Shown one piece after another: positions 54,744 through 64,000 of a DNA stretch of 64,000 nucleotides. The position numbers and the translations under genes are program-made. The notes under the pieces are model-generated. The model had not been told where the DNA came from, did no database searches, and was given only the letters and a program-made list of their open reading frames with translations. Source of the stretch: Rheinheimera sediminis (GTDB taxonomy: Bacteria > Pseudomonadota > Gammaproteobacteria > Enterobacterales > Alteromonadaceae). Every line of letters starts with the position of its first letter. The stretch's first letter is position 1. The stretch lies in contig NZ_RZUF01000023.1 in NCBI RefSeq assembly GCF_004005375.1, positions 1 to 64,000 of the forward strand, given 5' to 3'.

Positions 54744-55895
54744 ATGAAAAAAGTAGCTTGTGACGAGCGCCCCGGCTGGCGCTCTTATGCTGAATCTGTT
54801 GGCTTTGAATTCCATACCTTTGATGGAGAGCCCTATTGGGATGAAACTGCCTATTACCAGTTTAACCTGAGCCAGATAGAACAAGATTTAGAACAGCCTA
54901 CAGAAGAGCTGCATCAAATGGCTGTCGACCTGGTGGACTATGTGATCCGCGATGAAGAAAAACTGCAGCAGCTCGCTATACCAGAGAAGTTCTGGGATTT
55001 TGTTGCCGACTCCTGGCGCAACAAAGCGCCGTCTTTATACGGCCGGCTGGATTTAGTCTACGACGGTAATGGCCCGGCTAAATTGCTGGAGCTGAACTAC
55101 GACACCCCAACTTCTTTGTTTGAAACTGGTTTTTTCCAGTGGGTCTGGCTGGAAGATCAGCTGATGCGCGGTAAAGTGCCACAAGGTGCTGATCAGTTTA
55201 ACTCCTTGCAAGACCAGCTTGAAGCCGCTTTTGCTGAGTTGCCTTTGGCTAATCCTTTGTATTTTGCTTCTGTAGCCAACAGTATCGAAGACAAAGGCAC
55301 AGTGATGTATCTGATGGATATTGCTAAACAAGCTGGACTCGACAGCCGTTTTATCGAACTGGAACAGCTGGGTGAAGCCAGTGGTCAACTGGTGGATCTG
55401 GACGGTTACGCTATAGAGGGCTTGTTTAAGCTCTACCCATGGGAGTTTATGCTGCAGGAAGACTTTGCGTCCGTCATCTTAAGCAGCCAAACCCAGTGGC
55501 TGGAACCGGGCTGGAAAATGTTGCTGTCGAACAAAGGTATATTGCCTTTGCTGTGGCAAAAACATCCAGGCCATCCGAATTTGCTGGAAAGCCATTTTGA
55601 ACAACCAGGCCAAAGTTTTGGTGCGGGCTGGGTGCGTAAACCGCTGTTTTCCCGCGAAGGTGCTAATGTTGAATTAGTGACTCCAAGCGGCGAAAAAATC
55701 AGTGAGCCAGGCCCATACGCCGACTCACCCTTTATCCGCCAAAAATTCCAGCCGTTACCCAAATTTGGCGACAGCTATACCATGATCGGCAGTTGGGTGG
55801 TAGGCAACAGCGCTGCTGGTATTGGTATTCGCGAAGATAACTCACTGATCACCAAAGACAGTTCACGCTTTTTGCCGCATATAATTTTGGATTGA
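54744..55895 (+). CDS. yjfC: Glutathionylspermidine-synthase-like ATP-grasp protein (YjfC/YgiC-type)
   Basis: The 383-residue product shows the domain order of the glutathionylspermidine synthase C-terminal ATP-grasp family. It opens MKKVACDERPGWRSYAESVGFEFH, then has YGRLDLVYDGNGPAKLLELNYDTPTSLFE with nucleotide/metal-binding acids, and YPWEFMLQEDF. KPLFSREGANVELV and the final GIREDNSLITKDSSRFLPH complete it. It probably ligates an amine to a peptide or glutathione-like acid using ATP; relatives YgiC and YjfC lack the amidase half, as here. The exact substrate is not known. Confidence 0.88.
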   Translation: MKKVACDERPGWRSYAESVGFEFHTFDGEPYWDETAYYQFNLSQIEQDLEQPTEELHQMAVDLVDYVIRDEEKLQQLAIPEKFWDFVADSWRNKAPSLYGRLDLVYDGNGPAKLLELNYDTPTSLFETGFFQWVWLEDQLMRGKVPQGADQFNSLQDQLEAAFAELPLANPLYFASVANSIEDKGTVMYLMDIAKQAGLDSRFIELEQLGEASGQLVDLDGYAIEGLFKLYPWEFMLQEDFASVILSSQTQWLEPGWKMLLSNKGILPLLWQKHPGHPNLLESHFEQPGQSFGAGWVRKPLFSREGANVELVTPSGEKISEPGPYADSPFIRQKFQPLPKFGDSYTMIGSWVVGNSAAGIGIREDNSLITKDSSRFLPHIILD

Positions 55896-55899
55896 TTTT

Positions 55900-55935
55900 A
55901 AAACTCTGGTTACGGCTTAGCGCGGCCAGAGTTTT
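55900..55935 (+). terminator. Intrinsic terminator of the yjfLMC-type operon
   Basis: AAAACTCTGG (55900-55909) and CCAGAGTTTT (55926-55935) form a perfect 10-bp stem right after the yjfC stop. The arms themselves provide the A and T runs, so it may work in both directions. Confidence 0.7.
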
Positions 55936-56110
55936 CATCCTGACTCATGACTGAGTACTCAAGTGCGGGTGGGTCATAGGCGCCCCCCAACGACCTGAAC
56001 ATAAAAAACAACCAGATGATGCAGTTAAAAACTGCTGTGCTAAAGCCCGGTACTATCAGGATTGGGTGTCTTTGCTGCTTCAGCAACATGCAAGGCCTGA
56101 CGCCCTTGGT

Positions 56111-57559
56111 TTAATCAGACTGCTTGATTAAGGCTAACGAAGGTACAATTCCCTGAATGAGCTGACTACAAATACTAGAAAAATCGATACAAGTAACCAT
56201 AGGTTGTTTTGGTCTGCTAATTTTGACCACTGCGGTGCGGATATTTTGTGCTGATGACTCGTCGATGCCAAACTGAATAGCTGTTTTTGCTTTTTCAATA
56301 CCTGTTAATTTTTCCACAGCAAAGCCGTAGCGGTGACCTTGCTCCTCAACCACCAGAATAATCATTGTTCTGGCTGAATCTTGCTCAGCATCCAGTTTAA
56401 ATAAACGTGTTAAATCAAAAACACTAATAGCACTGTCCCGATATAACATTAAACCGCAGCTCGATTCCGCATCTTGTTGCCAAAATTGATGAGACTGCCA
56501 AGGCAAGATTTCGACGATCTGCACTAAGGGAACAGACAGTTCACTTCCCGCTTCAAAAATAACCAGATCTTCACCGGAGTAACTTGCTTGCGTGTTGTTT
56601 TGTTGCTGCGCTGTAGCTTTTGCAATAGCACTTAACTCTTGATCAACAAGGAGCTTTTCCGCATCTACTTCAATAAAATAGTCGGTCATTTGCTCATTGG
56701 TTGAAGCGCTAAAACCAAATTGTTTGTTACAAAATAAGCCTTTAAATTTATCCTGAAATGGCAGACTCATGGGCGGTAAACTTGCTGTTTCAGTAGCGGC
56801 CATTTCAACAACATCAATAATTTCTTCAACCAGTAAAGCAACAAAGCCTGTATCCAACTGGATGACAAAAGCCTGGTTAGTTCGGTGTTTTACTCTGCTA
56901 TTCAAGCGACACCAGGCTAAAAAATCTACAGCTGGAATTTTTACCTGCTGAAAAAGTATGGCGCCAATCAGGTAATCATTCTGTACATCCATCGGCACTA
57001 TCTCTGGATTGAGTACTGTGCTGTAGACACTTATGGCGTCCAAGGCAAAAAAGAGCTGACCGCATCGGGCCAGCATCATTGAGCGTAGAGGCCTATTCTG
57101 ATGCACATCCACTTGGCGTTGAAAACTAACCACAGGAATGTGCAGACTCAACACCACAGCTTCCGCATCAAGCAGCAGTACTGTTTGTTTACAGTCTTCC
57201 CGATAAAAGCCGCCTTTGATAATATTGCCAGGTAATGCCAGCTCTTGCGCTGTGCTTGTAACATGAAGCTCTTCAAGCGCCACTATGCCTTCCACAGCTT
57301 CTGTAACAAAGGCAAAGACACCAGCGTGCATTTGCACTACAGCAACACTATTCAGCCTTGCTGGCTGCTGGTGGTAATATTGCAACAGATCAATGACAGG
57401 TATTACATTACCGCGAATGTCGATACAACCGCGGATGGCTTTATTGGCCGAGGGCCAGCCCTCCAGAGCCTGACATGGAATAACTTCAATCAGCTCTTTT
57501 ATGGGTAAAGCCAAATGCCAGGGACCATGCCTGACAATACCGACTTGCGACAGAGACAT
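56111..57559 (-). CDS. Triple CheW-domain coupling protein
   Basis: This 482-residue protein is built of three CheW-like domains (about 1-140, 155-310 and 345-480). Each has the conserved block around GxIxxRGxVxPVxDL (first domain IRGCIDIRGNVIPVIDLL; later ones IPAVDFL and SAISVFDL, more diverged). CheW domains connect chemoreceptors to CheA kinases. The ATG follows the stop of the upstream chemoreceptor gene with no spacing, so the two are translated together and probably work as a receptor-adaptor pair. The second and third domains lack some consensus residues and may be structural. Confidence 0.85.
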   Translation of the reverse strand: MSLSQVGIVRHGPWHLALPIKELIEVIPCQALEGWPSANKAIRGCIDIRGNVIPVIDLLQYYHQQPARLNSVAVVQMHAGVFAFVTEAVEGIVALEELHVTSTAQELALPGNIIKGGFYREDCKQTVLLLDAEAVVLSLHIPVVSFQRQVDVHQNRPLRSMMLARCGQLFFALDAISVYSTVLNPEIVPMDVQNDYLIGAILFQQVKIPAVDFLAWCRLNSRVKHRTNQAFVIQLDTGFVALLVEEIIDVVEMAATETASLPPMSLPFQDKFKGLFCNKQFGFSASTNEQMTDYFIEVDAEKLLVDQELSAIAKATAQQQNNTQASYSGEDLVIFEAGSELSVPLVQIVEILPWQSHQFWQQDAESSCGLMLYRDSAISVFDLTRLFKLDAEQDSARTMIILVVEEQGHRYGFAVEKLTGIEKAKTAIQFGIDESSAQNIRTAVVKISRPKQPMVTCIDFSSICSQLIQGIVPSLALIKQSD

Positions 57560-60500
57560 TTACACCCCCGTTACGGCTTTCATATGGTCGATAATGCTGC
57601 AAATCTTGCTGGCTGCAACAGATTGTTGTTCAGCCAAGCTACGGATACCAACAAACTCTGTATTGGTGTGCATCGCGGCTGAGGCCACAGTATCAAATTG
57701 CTGCTGTGCCTCGACTGAGTCTCGTTCTCCAGTCTCTGAATGCTGCAGCGACGCGTCGATCAGCAGGGTAATTTCTCTGGTGGCAGAGGAACTTCGCTCA
57801 GCAAGTTTTCTTACCTCACTGGCCACGACAGAGAAGCCAATCCCATGCTGCCCGGCACGAGCGGCCTCGATAGCGGCATTAAAAGCCAATAAATTCGTTT
57901 GATTGGAAATGTCAGTAATCACTTCCAAAATATCCTGTACTTTTTTCAGATTTTTGTGCATCTCTCGCAAGGAGATTAAAGAATGCTCCAGCGACGCTTT
58001 TCCTTTCTGACCCGAGGCCAGAAAAAATTCCGCCTGTTGTCGAGCTGCATTAATTTTTTGATCCGTAAGCTGCATACCTTGCACTAGCGCGTCCATTTCA
58101 TCCGACATCTGTACAGATTGATGCACTATTCTCTGTTCAAGCTGAACTTCTTTGGTGACATCATAGGCATATTTGATGATTTTGGTTACTTTGCAATTTA
58201 AATCAAAAATAGGGTTGTAGGTTGCCTGGATCCACACATCACGATTGTATTTACCGACCCGGTGGAAACGCCCGGTGATAAATTCCCCTTCATTCAATCG
58301 TTGCCAGAAACTGCGGTACTCTTCGCTGTGTGTGTACTCTGCGGAGCAAAAAATGCTGTGATGATGACCTTGTACTTCACGTAACGTGTAGCCCATAGCG
58401 GTGAGGAAATTTCTGTTGGCGTTATGTACATTCCCATCTAAGTCAAACTCGATCACGGCCAAACCTTTATTGATAGCCGCAACCTTGGCTTCAAACTCTG
58501 CATTGCGCTGTTTCAGCTCGGTTACATCACTGGCAAATTTAACTACTTTGACGACTTTACCCATATGATCAAAGACCGGATTGTAGGTTGCCTGAATCCA
58601 AACATCCCGCCCTGTTCTGGTCAGGCGCTTAAATTCACCGCTTTGATATTCGCCACGCGCCAAATGATCCCAAAATGTCTGATATTCAGTGGATGCAGCT
58701 TCATCCTGAGTTATGAAGATCCTATGATGCATGCCACGGATATCCTCTAACCTGTAATTCATCAGGTTTAAGAAGTTATCATTAGCGGTTAACACTTTGC
58801 CATGCACGTCAAATTCAATCACTGCCTGAGAGCGTTGAATAGCCGTGATTTTTCCTTCGTTATCCATCCGTTCACGTTTTAAATCCGTGATGTCTTTGCA
58901 CAGTACCAACACTTTATGGAGCTGGCCATCCAGTCCCATAAGCGGACTGAATACCGCATCAAACCACACCTCACCTCTGCTGCCTTTGCAACGAAACTCT
59001 GTGGTACTAGATTTACCGTCGCGCAGTAAAGTCCAGAGATGTTGGTGCTGTGCTATATCGCGTTCATCGTCATATAAGAAATCATTTTCGGCTCTGCCAA
59101 TTAAATCCAGCTTGCTGTAACCGAGCGCTTTTTCAAATAAGACATTGGCCGATTGAATATAACCAAGCCGATCAAACTCAAACAAGCAGTTGCTTTTTGA
59201 AACGGCATCGAGCTGAGTCTGAACCTCCAAATGTTGTAACTTTTCCGCCGTAATGTCGGTGCAAAATTTAACCACCTTCACAACTTGACCATCTAAATTG
59301 AACACCGGGTTGTAACTAGCTTGTAGCCAAACAGGTCCACCGGATTTATTCAATCGCAAAAATTCCCCCTGGATTGTCTCTCCTTTACTTAACTTCGACC
59401 AAAATGCTTTATATTCCTGCGATTGCGCTTCCGTTTTGTCGACGAATAGTCTGTGATGCTGGCCTTTTATTTCTGTTTCGCTATAGCCAGTCGCCTTGAG
59501 AAAGTTGGTATTTGCAGCCAGAACAACGCCATGGGTATCAAACTCTATAATCCCCTGTGCACGGTCTATCGCTGTTAAACGTGCTTTGTTATCCAGTGCC
59601 GCTAGTTTGTCAGCGGTGATGTCTATAGCCAACTCAACAATCTTGTAGGGGAGCCCATCTATGCCCAAAACCGGTGTATAACTCGCCTGAAACCATACAG
59701 GTATGCCACGACTATCGTAATAATGAAACTCACCTTGTTGCTCTTCACCAGCCTTTAGTTTTTGCCAAAACACTTCATAATCGAAGCTATTGGCATAGTC
59801 ATCAGACACAAAAATCCGGTGATTTTTGTGTCTTAATTGTTCGTGACTATAAGACATCACCTCGAGAAAACGTTTATTGGCGCTGAGGATTTGGCCCTGT
59901 AAATCAAACTCTATTAAAGCAAGGCTATGATTCAGAGCCTGCTGCATGGCATGCTCCTCCAACGCTTTAAGTTTGTCCCGCGTAATATCCCGGGCAATTT
60001 TTATCACCTTATAGATAGTACCTTCCTGATCGTACACCGGACTAAATACAGCATTAAACCAAATAATATCGCCTGATTTCGTGCGGCGTTCAAATTCTCC
60101 GCTTTGCGTTTTACCTTCTTTCAGTTTTTGCCAGAACTCATCATAAGCAGCACTGCTGGCAAACTCAGGTAAACAAAACATGCGTTGGCATTCGCCTATG
60201 ACTTCGGTTTTCAAATAACCCATTTTTTCCAGAAAAATAGAGTTTGCTGTCACCACTGTGCCATCAGGTTTAAACTCGACAACTGCCTGAGTATTATTAA
60301 TAGCGATAAGTTTAGCGTTATCTTCTAAAGCTTTATGGCTGTTATCCGTCACTTTACAGGCAATACAAAGAATGCGTTCCAATACCTCCTGGTTGTAATG
60401 CGGCAAAAATGAAGCGTGCAAATACTGGGTGCCACCATCTGCTTTATAAAACAAACAATCAGCAGAAACATGTTTGCCATTGCGAATGCCCTGCCACCAG

Positions 60501-60712
60501 TACTCGAAGTCAACATCATGACCAGAAGGGTCCAGTAGCTGACGGATTGATTTACCCGCTAAGTCAGCGGCACTGTAGCCTAATAAATCGCAAAAAGGCT
60601 GATCAACCTCTTTGATAAAGCCATCCTGATTGAGCTCCAGCATAGGGCAATACTGGTATAAGGTCGCGGCAAAAGTCTCTAAACGAGGTCCTGATGTTTG
60701 TTGCATAGCCAT
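57560..60712 (-). CDS. Soluble chemoreceptor with seven tandem PAS domains
   Basis: This 1050-residue protein has no transmembrane helix. Seven PAS/PAC units of about 122 residues each span about 15-865. They repeat VIEFDxxGxVxxANxNFLxxMGY, then the H-R-IF segment, the F-W-L-GE-QGEF block and V-KVVKFxxDIT. A short methyl-accepting domain follows, with [32 protein letters not shown]. It would sense an intracellular signal such as redox state or a bound cofactor. AGAGG precedes ATG 60712. The unit-to-unit similarity indicates growth by tandem duplication. The downstream triple-CheW gene is directly coupled. Confidence 0.92.
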   Translation of the reverse strand: MAMQQTSGPRLETFAATLYQYCPMLELNQDGFIKEVDQPFCDLLGYSAADLAGKSIRQLLDPSGHDVDFEYWWQGIRNGKHVSADCLFYKADGGTQYLHASFLPHYNQEVLERILCIACKVTDNSHKALEDNAKLIAINNTQAVVEFKPDGTVVTANSIFLEKMGYLKTEVIGECQRMFCLPEFASSAAYDEFWQKLKEGKTQSGEFERRTKSGDIIWFNAVFSPVYDQEGTIYKVIKIARDITRDKLKALEEHAMQQALNHSLALIEFDLQGQILSANKRFLEVMSYSHEQLRHKNHRIFVSDDYANSFDYEVFWQKLKAGEEQQGEFHYYDSRGIPVWFQASYTPVLGIDGLPYKIVELAIDITADKLAALDNKARLTAIDRAQGIIEFDTHGVVLAANTNFLKATGYSETEIKGQHHRLFVDKTEAQSQEYKAFWSKLSKGETIQGEFLRLNKSGGPVWLQASYNPVFNLDGQVVKVVKFCTDITAEKLQHLEVQTQLDAVSKSNCLFEFDRLGYIQSANVLFEKALGYSKLDLIGRAENDFLYDDERDIAQHQHLWTLLRDGKSSTTEFRCKGSRGEVWFDAVFSPLMGLDGQLHKVLVLCKDITDLKRERMDNEGKITAIQRSQAVIEFDVHGKVLTANDNFLNLMNYRLEDIRGMHHRIFITQDEAASTEYQTFWDHLARGEYQSGEFKRLTRTGRDVWIQATYNPVFDHMGKVVKVVKFASDVTELKQRNAEFEAKVAAINKGLAVIEFDLDGNVHNANRNFLTAMGYTLREVQGHHHSIFCSAEYTHSEEYRSFWQRLNEGEFITGRFHRVGKYNRDVWIQATYNPIFDLNCKVTKIIKYAYDVTKEVQLEQRIVHQSVQMSDEMDALVQGMQLTDQKINAARQQAEFFLASGQKGKASLEHSLISLREMHKNLKKVQDILEVITDISNQTNLLAFNAAIEAARAGQHGIGFSVVASEVRKLAERSSSATREITLLIDASLQHSETGERDSVEAQQQFDTVASAAMHTNTEFVGIRSLAEQQSVAASKICSIIDHMKAVTGV

Positions 60713-61059
60713 ATTTACCTCTGAGTACGCGGCGTTGAGAGTGTAAGGTATGAAGGAGTGAATTCGAGCAAAGATACAATCAGGTTAGAACAGCATGGCT
60801 GAATTGCAATTGACCACAATAAAATTTAACGATCCCTTAAGTTCAGTACTAGGTTTCTCGCATAGTCCATTGCATGGAGAGTATTCTGCCGACATGGATA
60901 GAGCTGCTTTGCTTCTTATGCAACATTCTAGGCCTGACCCTGAGGTATCTCTTTGTCACTTATTTATCCGCTTTTTCTCCTTTAACAGTAAGGTTTTTCT
61001 CTACCCTCGGGTTCATTCTGGGTTTTGTTTTTTTGCGCTGACAACACAGGAGTTGATCT
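60713..61059. other. Divergent intergenic region without visible gene
   Basis: It separates the PAS chemoreceptor (minus) and the SGNH-like lipoprotein (plus). A 128-codon open frame at 60795-61181 overlaps the start of the lipoprotein gene and has no ribosome site or domain. Nothing else is recognised. The lipoprotein ribosome site AGGAG is at about 61048-61052. Confidence 0.4.
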
Positions 61060-61875
61060 ATGGGTTCTTTCCATCAACCATTAGTCGCTTTCATCTGCGG
61101 CATCTTCATACTAAGCACTCTGCTAACGGGTTGTGGTGGGGGCGAGGCTGTGCAGGGAGACCCGCAGCAAATAGGCACTAACTTTCCTGTGGGCGCCGAA
61201 GTGCCGGACAACCGCTATGTCGATCAGTATCAAATTTTGGTGTTTGGCAACAGCCATGTACGCTCCCACAATTTGACCGGGCTGATCCGGCAACTCATTT
61301 TGATTGGACGACCCGGAGTGACAGTGGATATCACAGTAGCGGCTGGTGGTTCTTACCTGGATGAGCGTTTATACAACAAAGTGGATTTGGCTTTTATGCA
61401 ATCGCGCAGATGGACTCATGTCATCTTACAGGGTCAGAAATACTCCACTACAGGTTTGAACAGCTATCCAATAGATGACAGCCTGATGTGGCTTAGGGCA
61501 GTAAAGGCGCAAAACGCCACCCCTGTGTTATTTCCTGAACATGGTCAGGACGGTCATAGAACTGAAGGGAGCCGCGTACACCAGTTGCATCAAACCATAG
61601 TAGCGACTGAACCTGGTTGTATTGCACCTGTTGGCCTGGCCTGGGACAAAGTGTGGCAACAGGAACCCCAGATGGTGCTGCATGAAGCCGATGGTAATCA
61701 TGCGGCATTGGCCGGTACTTTTCTGACCGCTTTGGTGTTTTACCAAAGCATTACGGGTAACAATGCCGACTTGATGGCCTATGTTCCGCAAATATCTTTA
61801 AGCTCTGAACAACAACAGTTTTTACGTCAAATCGCTGCAGCCACTTTGCAACAGCATCCAGCCTGCCCTTTTTAA
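61060..61875 (+). CDS. SGNH-hydrolase-like lipoprotein
   Basis: This 271-residue protein has a lipoprotein signal (ICGIFILSTLLTGC). The mature part opens with ILVFGNSHVRSHNL, in which GNSH takes the place of the GDS nucleophile block. It then has an AAGGSYLD glycine block and ends with EADGNHAALAGTF, a D-x-x-H block typical of SGNH esterases (block V). This suggests a surface or periplasmic esterase/acetylesterase fold. The serine in GNSH could be the nucleophile. The substrate is unknown and no partner genes are nearby. Confidence 0.6.
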   Translation: MGSFHQPLVAFICGIFILSTLLTGCGGGEAVQGDPQQIGTNFPVGAEVPDNRYVDQYQILVFGNSHVRSHNLTGLIRQLILIGRPGVTVDITVAAGGSYLDERLYNKVDLAFMQSRRWTHVILQGQKYSTTGLNSYPIDDSLMWLRAVKAQNATPVLFPEHGQDGHRTEGSRVHQLHQTIVATEPGCIAPVGLAWDKVWQQEPQMVLHEADGNHAALAGTFLTALVFYQSITGNNADLMAYVPQISLSSEQQQFLRQIAAATLQQHPACPF

Positions 61876-62177
61876 TGGATTAAATTAATATTCATGCAGC
61901 AAAGAAACATAACAACCCACAAAAATGCATACTGCAATTCAAAAGCAAGGCGTAAACCATTGATATGAAATACCTTTCACAAAAACACAGCCCCCATGCA
62001 AATTAACTGTTGGTTATTTATCCAAAATTGTTTAAAGTGCGCGCTCATTTATACTGCCCATACAGCGTCAGCCCTAGCTTTTGCATTATTTTGCTATGCT
62101 TAACTGGCTGTCGTATTGCTGTCACAAGGCAGCCCTAGTCTTATTTTTTGTTTTTGCCAGAAGGAAACAAAACCATA
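61876..62177 (+). other. Region upstream of argA
   Basis: No gene is seen in these 302 bases. TTAAATTAATATTCATG at about 61880-61896 resembles an ArgR box (consensus TGAAT-N4-ATTCA) with one mismatch in the left half. It lies about 285 bases from the argA start, which is far. TTTATACTGCCC near 62047 may contribute a -10. Arginine repression is therefore possible but weakly supported. Confidence 0.3.
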
Positions 62178-63497
62178 GTGCGCACTACAGAACTTGTTGA
62201 TGGCTTTCGTCAATCCGCCCCTTATGTGAATTCTCACCGTGGCAAAACCTTTGTGGTGATGCTGGGTGGCGAAGCCATAGATCAGCCCGGCTTTCGCAGC
62301 ATCATTAATGACATAGCTTTGCTTAATACCCTCGGCATTAAAATAGTGCTGGTGTATGGTGCCCGTCCACAAATTAATAAGGCGTTGGAAAAGGCGGGGT
62401 TAAATTGCGAATACCACAATCGTATCCGGGTTACGGATGACGATGCTTTTTCGGTGATTAAACAAGTCGCAGGGGCTTTGCAGCTGGATATTACCGCACG
62501 TTTGTCGATGAGCTTAAGCAATACCCCTATGCACAATGCGCAAATCAACGTAGTCAGCGGCAACTTTGTCATAGCCCAGCCTTTAGGTGTCGACGACGGC
62601 ATCGACTATTTACATAGCGGCCGGGTGCGCCGCATCGATGTGCAGGGTATTCGACGTCAGTTGGATAATAACGGCATTGTGGTGATGGGCCCTGTTGCAG
62701 CATCTGTCACAGGCGAGAGCTTTAACCTGACCGCCGAAGAAATTGCCACTCAAGTGGCGATTAAACTCAAAGCGGAAAAAATTATCGGTTTTAACGAAGC
62801 GGGCGGTATTGTGGCTGACGACGGTGATATTACCGCTGAACTGATGCCTAATTATGCCGAACACTTAATGTGGCAAATGGAACAGAAAGAAGATGCCTGC
62901 ACAGCTACTCTGGCTTTTCTGCATGCTGCTATTACCGCCTGTCGTGCTGGCGTGCCACGTTGTCACTTAGTCAGCTATGGCGAAAATGGTGCCATGCTGC
63001 AGGAGTTATTCTCACGGGATGGTATAGGCACGCAAATTGTCACTGAAGCCGCAGAACGTTTGCGCGCTGCCAGTATTACTGATATCGGTGGTATTCTGGA
63101 TTTGATCCGGCCGCTGGAGCAGCAAGGTTTACTCGTGCGCCGCTCACGCGAACAGCTGGAGATAGAAATCGATCAGTTTGTTGTCATAGAGCGCGATGGC
63201 TTAATTATTGGCTGCGCTGCGCTTTATCCATTCCCGGAAGAAAATGTCGGCGAATTTGCCTGCTTAGCTGTACACGAGCATTACCGTGATGCTGACCGCG
63301 GCAGCGCTTTGTTAAAAAACATTATTCAGTTGGCACGGCAGCGTAAGTATTATCGCTTGTTTGCACTGACCACCCGCAGTATTCACTGGTTCCAGGAGCA
63401 TGGTTTTGAACTGGTGACTGTGCAGGACTTGCCAGAGAAAAAACAACAACTGTACAACTACCAACGCCGTTCAAAAATACTGGCGCTGGATTTATAA
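62178..63497 (+). CDS. argA: N-acetylglutamate synthase
   Basis: ArgA acetylates glutamate with acetyl-CoA, the first step of arginine synthesis. The 439-residue product has an amino-acid-kinase-like N-terminal domain ([26 protein letters not shown]) and a C-terminal GNAT domain (about 300-439, [24 protein letters not shown]). GTG 62178 was chosen: it gives [16 protein letters not shown], aligned with E. coli ArgA, and AAGGAA lies upstream; a TTG at 62148 also opens the frame. Feedback inhibition by arginine is expected from the family. It overlaps convergently with glpD by 6 bases. Confidence 0.95.
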   Translation: MRTTELVDGFRQSAPYVNSHRGKTFVVMLGGEAIDQPGFRSIINDIALLNTLGIKIVLVYGARPQINKALEKAGLNCEYHNRIRVTDDDAFSVIKQVAGALQLDITARLSMSLSNTPMHNAQINVVSGNFVIAQPLGVDDGIDYLHSGRVRRIDVQGIRRQLDNNGIVVMGPVAASVTGESFNLTAEEIATQVAIKLKAEKIIGFNEAGGIVADDGDITAELMPNYAEHLMWQMEQKEDACTATLAFLHAAITACRAGVPRCHLVSYGENGAMLQELFSRDGIGTQIVTEAAERLRAASITDIGGILDLIRPLEQQGLLVRRSREQLEIEIDQFVVIERDGLIIGCAALYPFPEENVGEFACLAVHEHYRDADRGSALLKNIIQLARQRKYYRLFALTTRSIHWFQEHGFELVTVQDLPEKKQQLYNYQRRSKILALDL

Positions 63498-64000
63498 CAG
63501 CTTTTGTTGCACCTGTTGCACTACAGTCAGGGCCAAAGCTCTGGCTGTAGTCCATTTCCCACCCGAAACTGTCAATAACTGCTGTTGCCAATTCAGCGCG
63601 TATTCGCGACTGGCTGTGCTGGCGCTGTCACTGCCACCTAATAATGGCCGCACTCCGGCAAATTTACCTTGCACATCAGCTTCGTACAATTGAGTGTCAA
63701 AATAGTGGTTATACAGTTTCAATAAATATGCCTGCTCTTCGTCACTGCACTCTATAGGTTCTGCCAGATGTTGCCGCACTTCTGTGGTGCCCACTAAAGT
63801 TTGCCCTTGATACGGCAATACAAACACAATACGGCGCTCGCCCGGCACTTCCAGCATATGACCATAACGGCTGACAGGCGGCAGCAATAAATGACTACCC
63901 CTCACCAGATCTAACATTTGTTGTACGGGCAGTTCAGACTGCTCCAGCAACTGATTACTCCATGGGCCTGCCACATTCACCAGCAGATCAAATACTTGCC
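63492..64000 (-). CDS. glpD: Glycerol-3-phosphate dehydrogenase, aerobic, C-terminal part (5' end outside window)
   Basis: The open frame continues past the right edge, and 169 residues are visible. [38 protein letters not shown] and the C-terminal [10 protein letters not shown] with [27 protein letters not shown] identify a GlpD-type FAD enzyme that oxidises glycerol-3-phosphate to dihydroxyacetone phosphate at the membrane. The visible C-terminus ends shortly after the TTAR motif ([10 protein letters not shown]), so the usual C-terminal extension domain (DAO_C) seems absent and the protein may be of a shorter type. Confidence 0.85.
   Translation of the reverse strand, partial: QVFDLLVNVAGPWSNQLLEQSELPVQQMLDLVRGSHLLLPPVSRYGHMLEVPGERRIVFVLPYQGQTLVGTTEVRQHLAEPIECSDEEQAYLLKLYNHYFDTQLYEADVQGKFAGVRPLLGGSDSASTASREYALNWQQQLLTVSGGKWTTARALALTVVQQVQQKLL

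Noticed and set aside
55953-56128. An open frame of about 58 codons on the plus strand (includes RPEHKKQPDDAV and ARYYQDWVSLLLQQH).
   Set aside because: The composition looks protein-like, but there is no start codon or ribosome site and it overlaps the end of the CheW gene. At most it is a remnant.
60795-61181. A 128-codon open frame before the SGNH-like lipoprotein.
   Set aside because: It overlaps the well-supported lipoprotein start and has no recognisable feature.
61880-61896. ArgR box upstream of argA.
   Set aside because: One half-site mismatch and a distance of about 285 bases; kept only as a remark in the intergenic entry.

Overview
The window reads as chromosomal DNA of a gammaproteobacterium close to Rheinheimera or Alishewanella (Alteromonadales/Chromatiaceae type). 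This is inferred from family content: DUF3718, DUF3334, the mipA-DUF3019-two-component cassette, TonB-dependent receptors paired with a tryptophan-halogenase-like protein, and a PulA-type lipoprotein. No rRNA or tRNA gene was seen.

Region 1 (1-10726) is accessory DNA that looks more AT-rich by eye. It is best read as the right-hand part of a Tn7-like transposon. A tnsA-tnsB-tnsC operon on the minus strand starts next to a terminus at 10726 that carries tandem TnsB-type sites. A 342-residue gene of unknown family follows where a target selector is usually found, and no TniQ/TnsD zinc-finger protein is visible. Further in lies cargo that looks like defence: a 1372-residue HTH/nuclease-like protein with an operator inside its own promoter, an Abi-type HEPN protein beside a structured intergenic segment, and a frameshifted DUF3800 gene. 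The other transposon end is not in the window.

Region 2 (10773-15711) is the leucine operon leuABCD. It has its own promoter, a leucine-rich leader peptide and an attenuator. The transposon end lies 46 bp upstream of the -35 box and leaves the promoter intact.

Region 3 (16-29 kb) is mostly housekeeping and envelope genes: DUF3718, a triple 51-bp hairpin repeat, a DUF945-like protein, a TRIC/YicG-type membrane protein, comM, a Bcr/CflA exporter, maltose acetyltransferase, DUF3334, the mipA-DUF3019-regulator-kinase cassette, a LacI regulator and rlmF. A 222-bp MITE follows comM, and a second, inverted copy lies at 44.3 kb.

Region 4 (29-51.7 kb) is a starch/maltodextrin utilisation locus. It holds an SLC45-like sugar transporter, periplasmic GH13 and GH31 enzymes, a TonB-dependent receptor with a halogenase-like protein, and a second receptor with a lipoprotein pullulanase. 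Four palindromes with the core TGAATACGTATTCA (or TGCATACGTATGCA) lie upstream of the transporter, the GH31-GH13 operon and both receptors, which suggests one LacI-type regulon. An M13 peptidase, an orphan flagellin-like/FlaF pair and a DCC protein are interspersed. In the model, pullulanase debranches polymer at the surface, the receptors import oligosaccharides, GH31/GH13 trim them in the periplasm, and the transporter brings the products into the cytoplasm.

Region 5 (51.8-64 kb) holds a membrane chemoreceptor, a yjfLMC-type operon, a soluble seven-PAS chemoreceptor translationally coupled to a triple-CheW protein, an SGNH-like lipoprotein, argA, and the 3' part of glpD running off the window.
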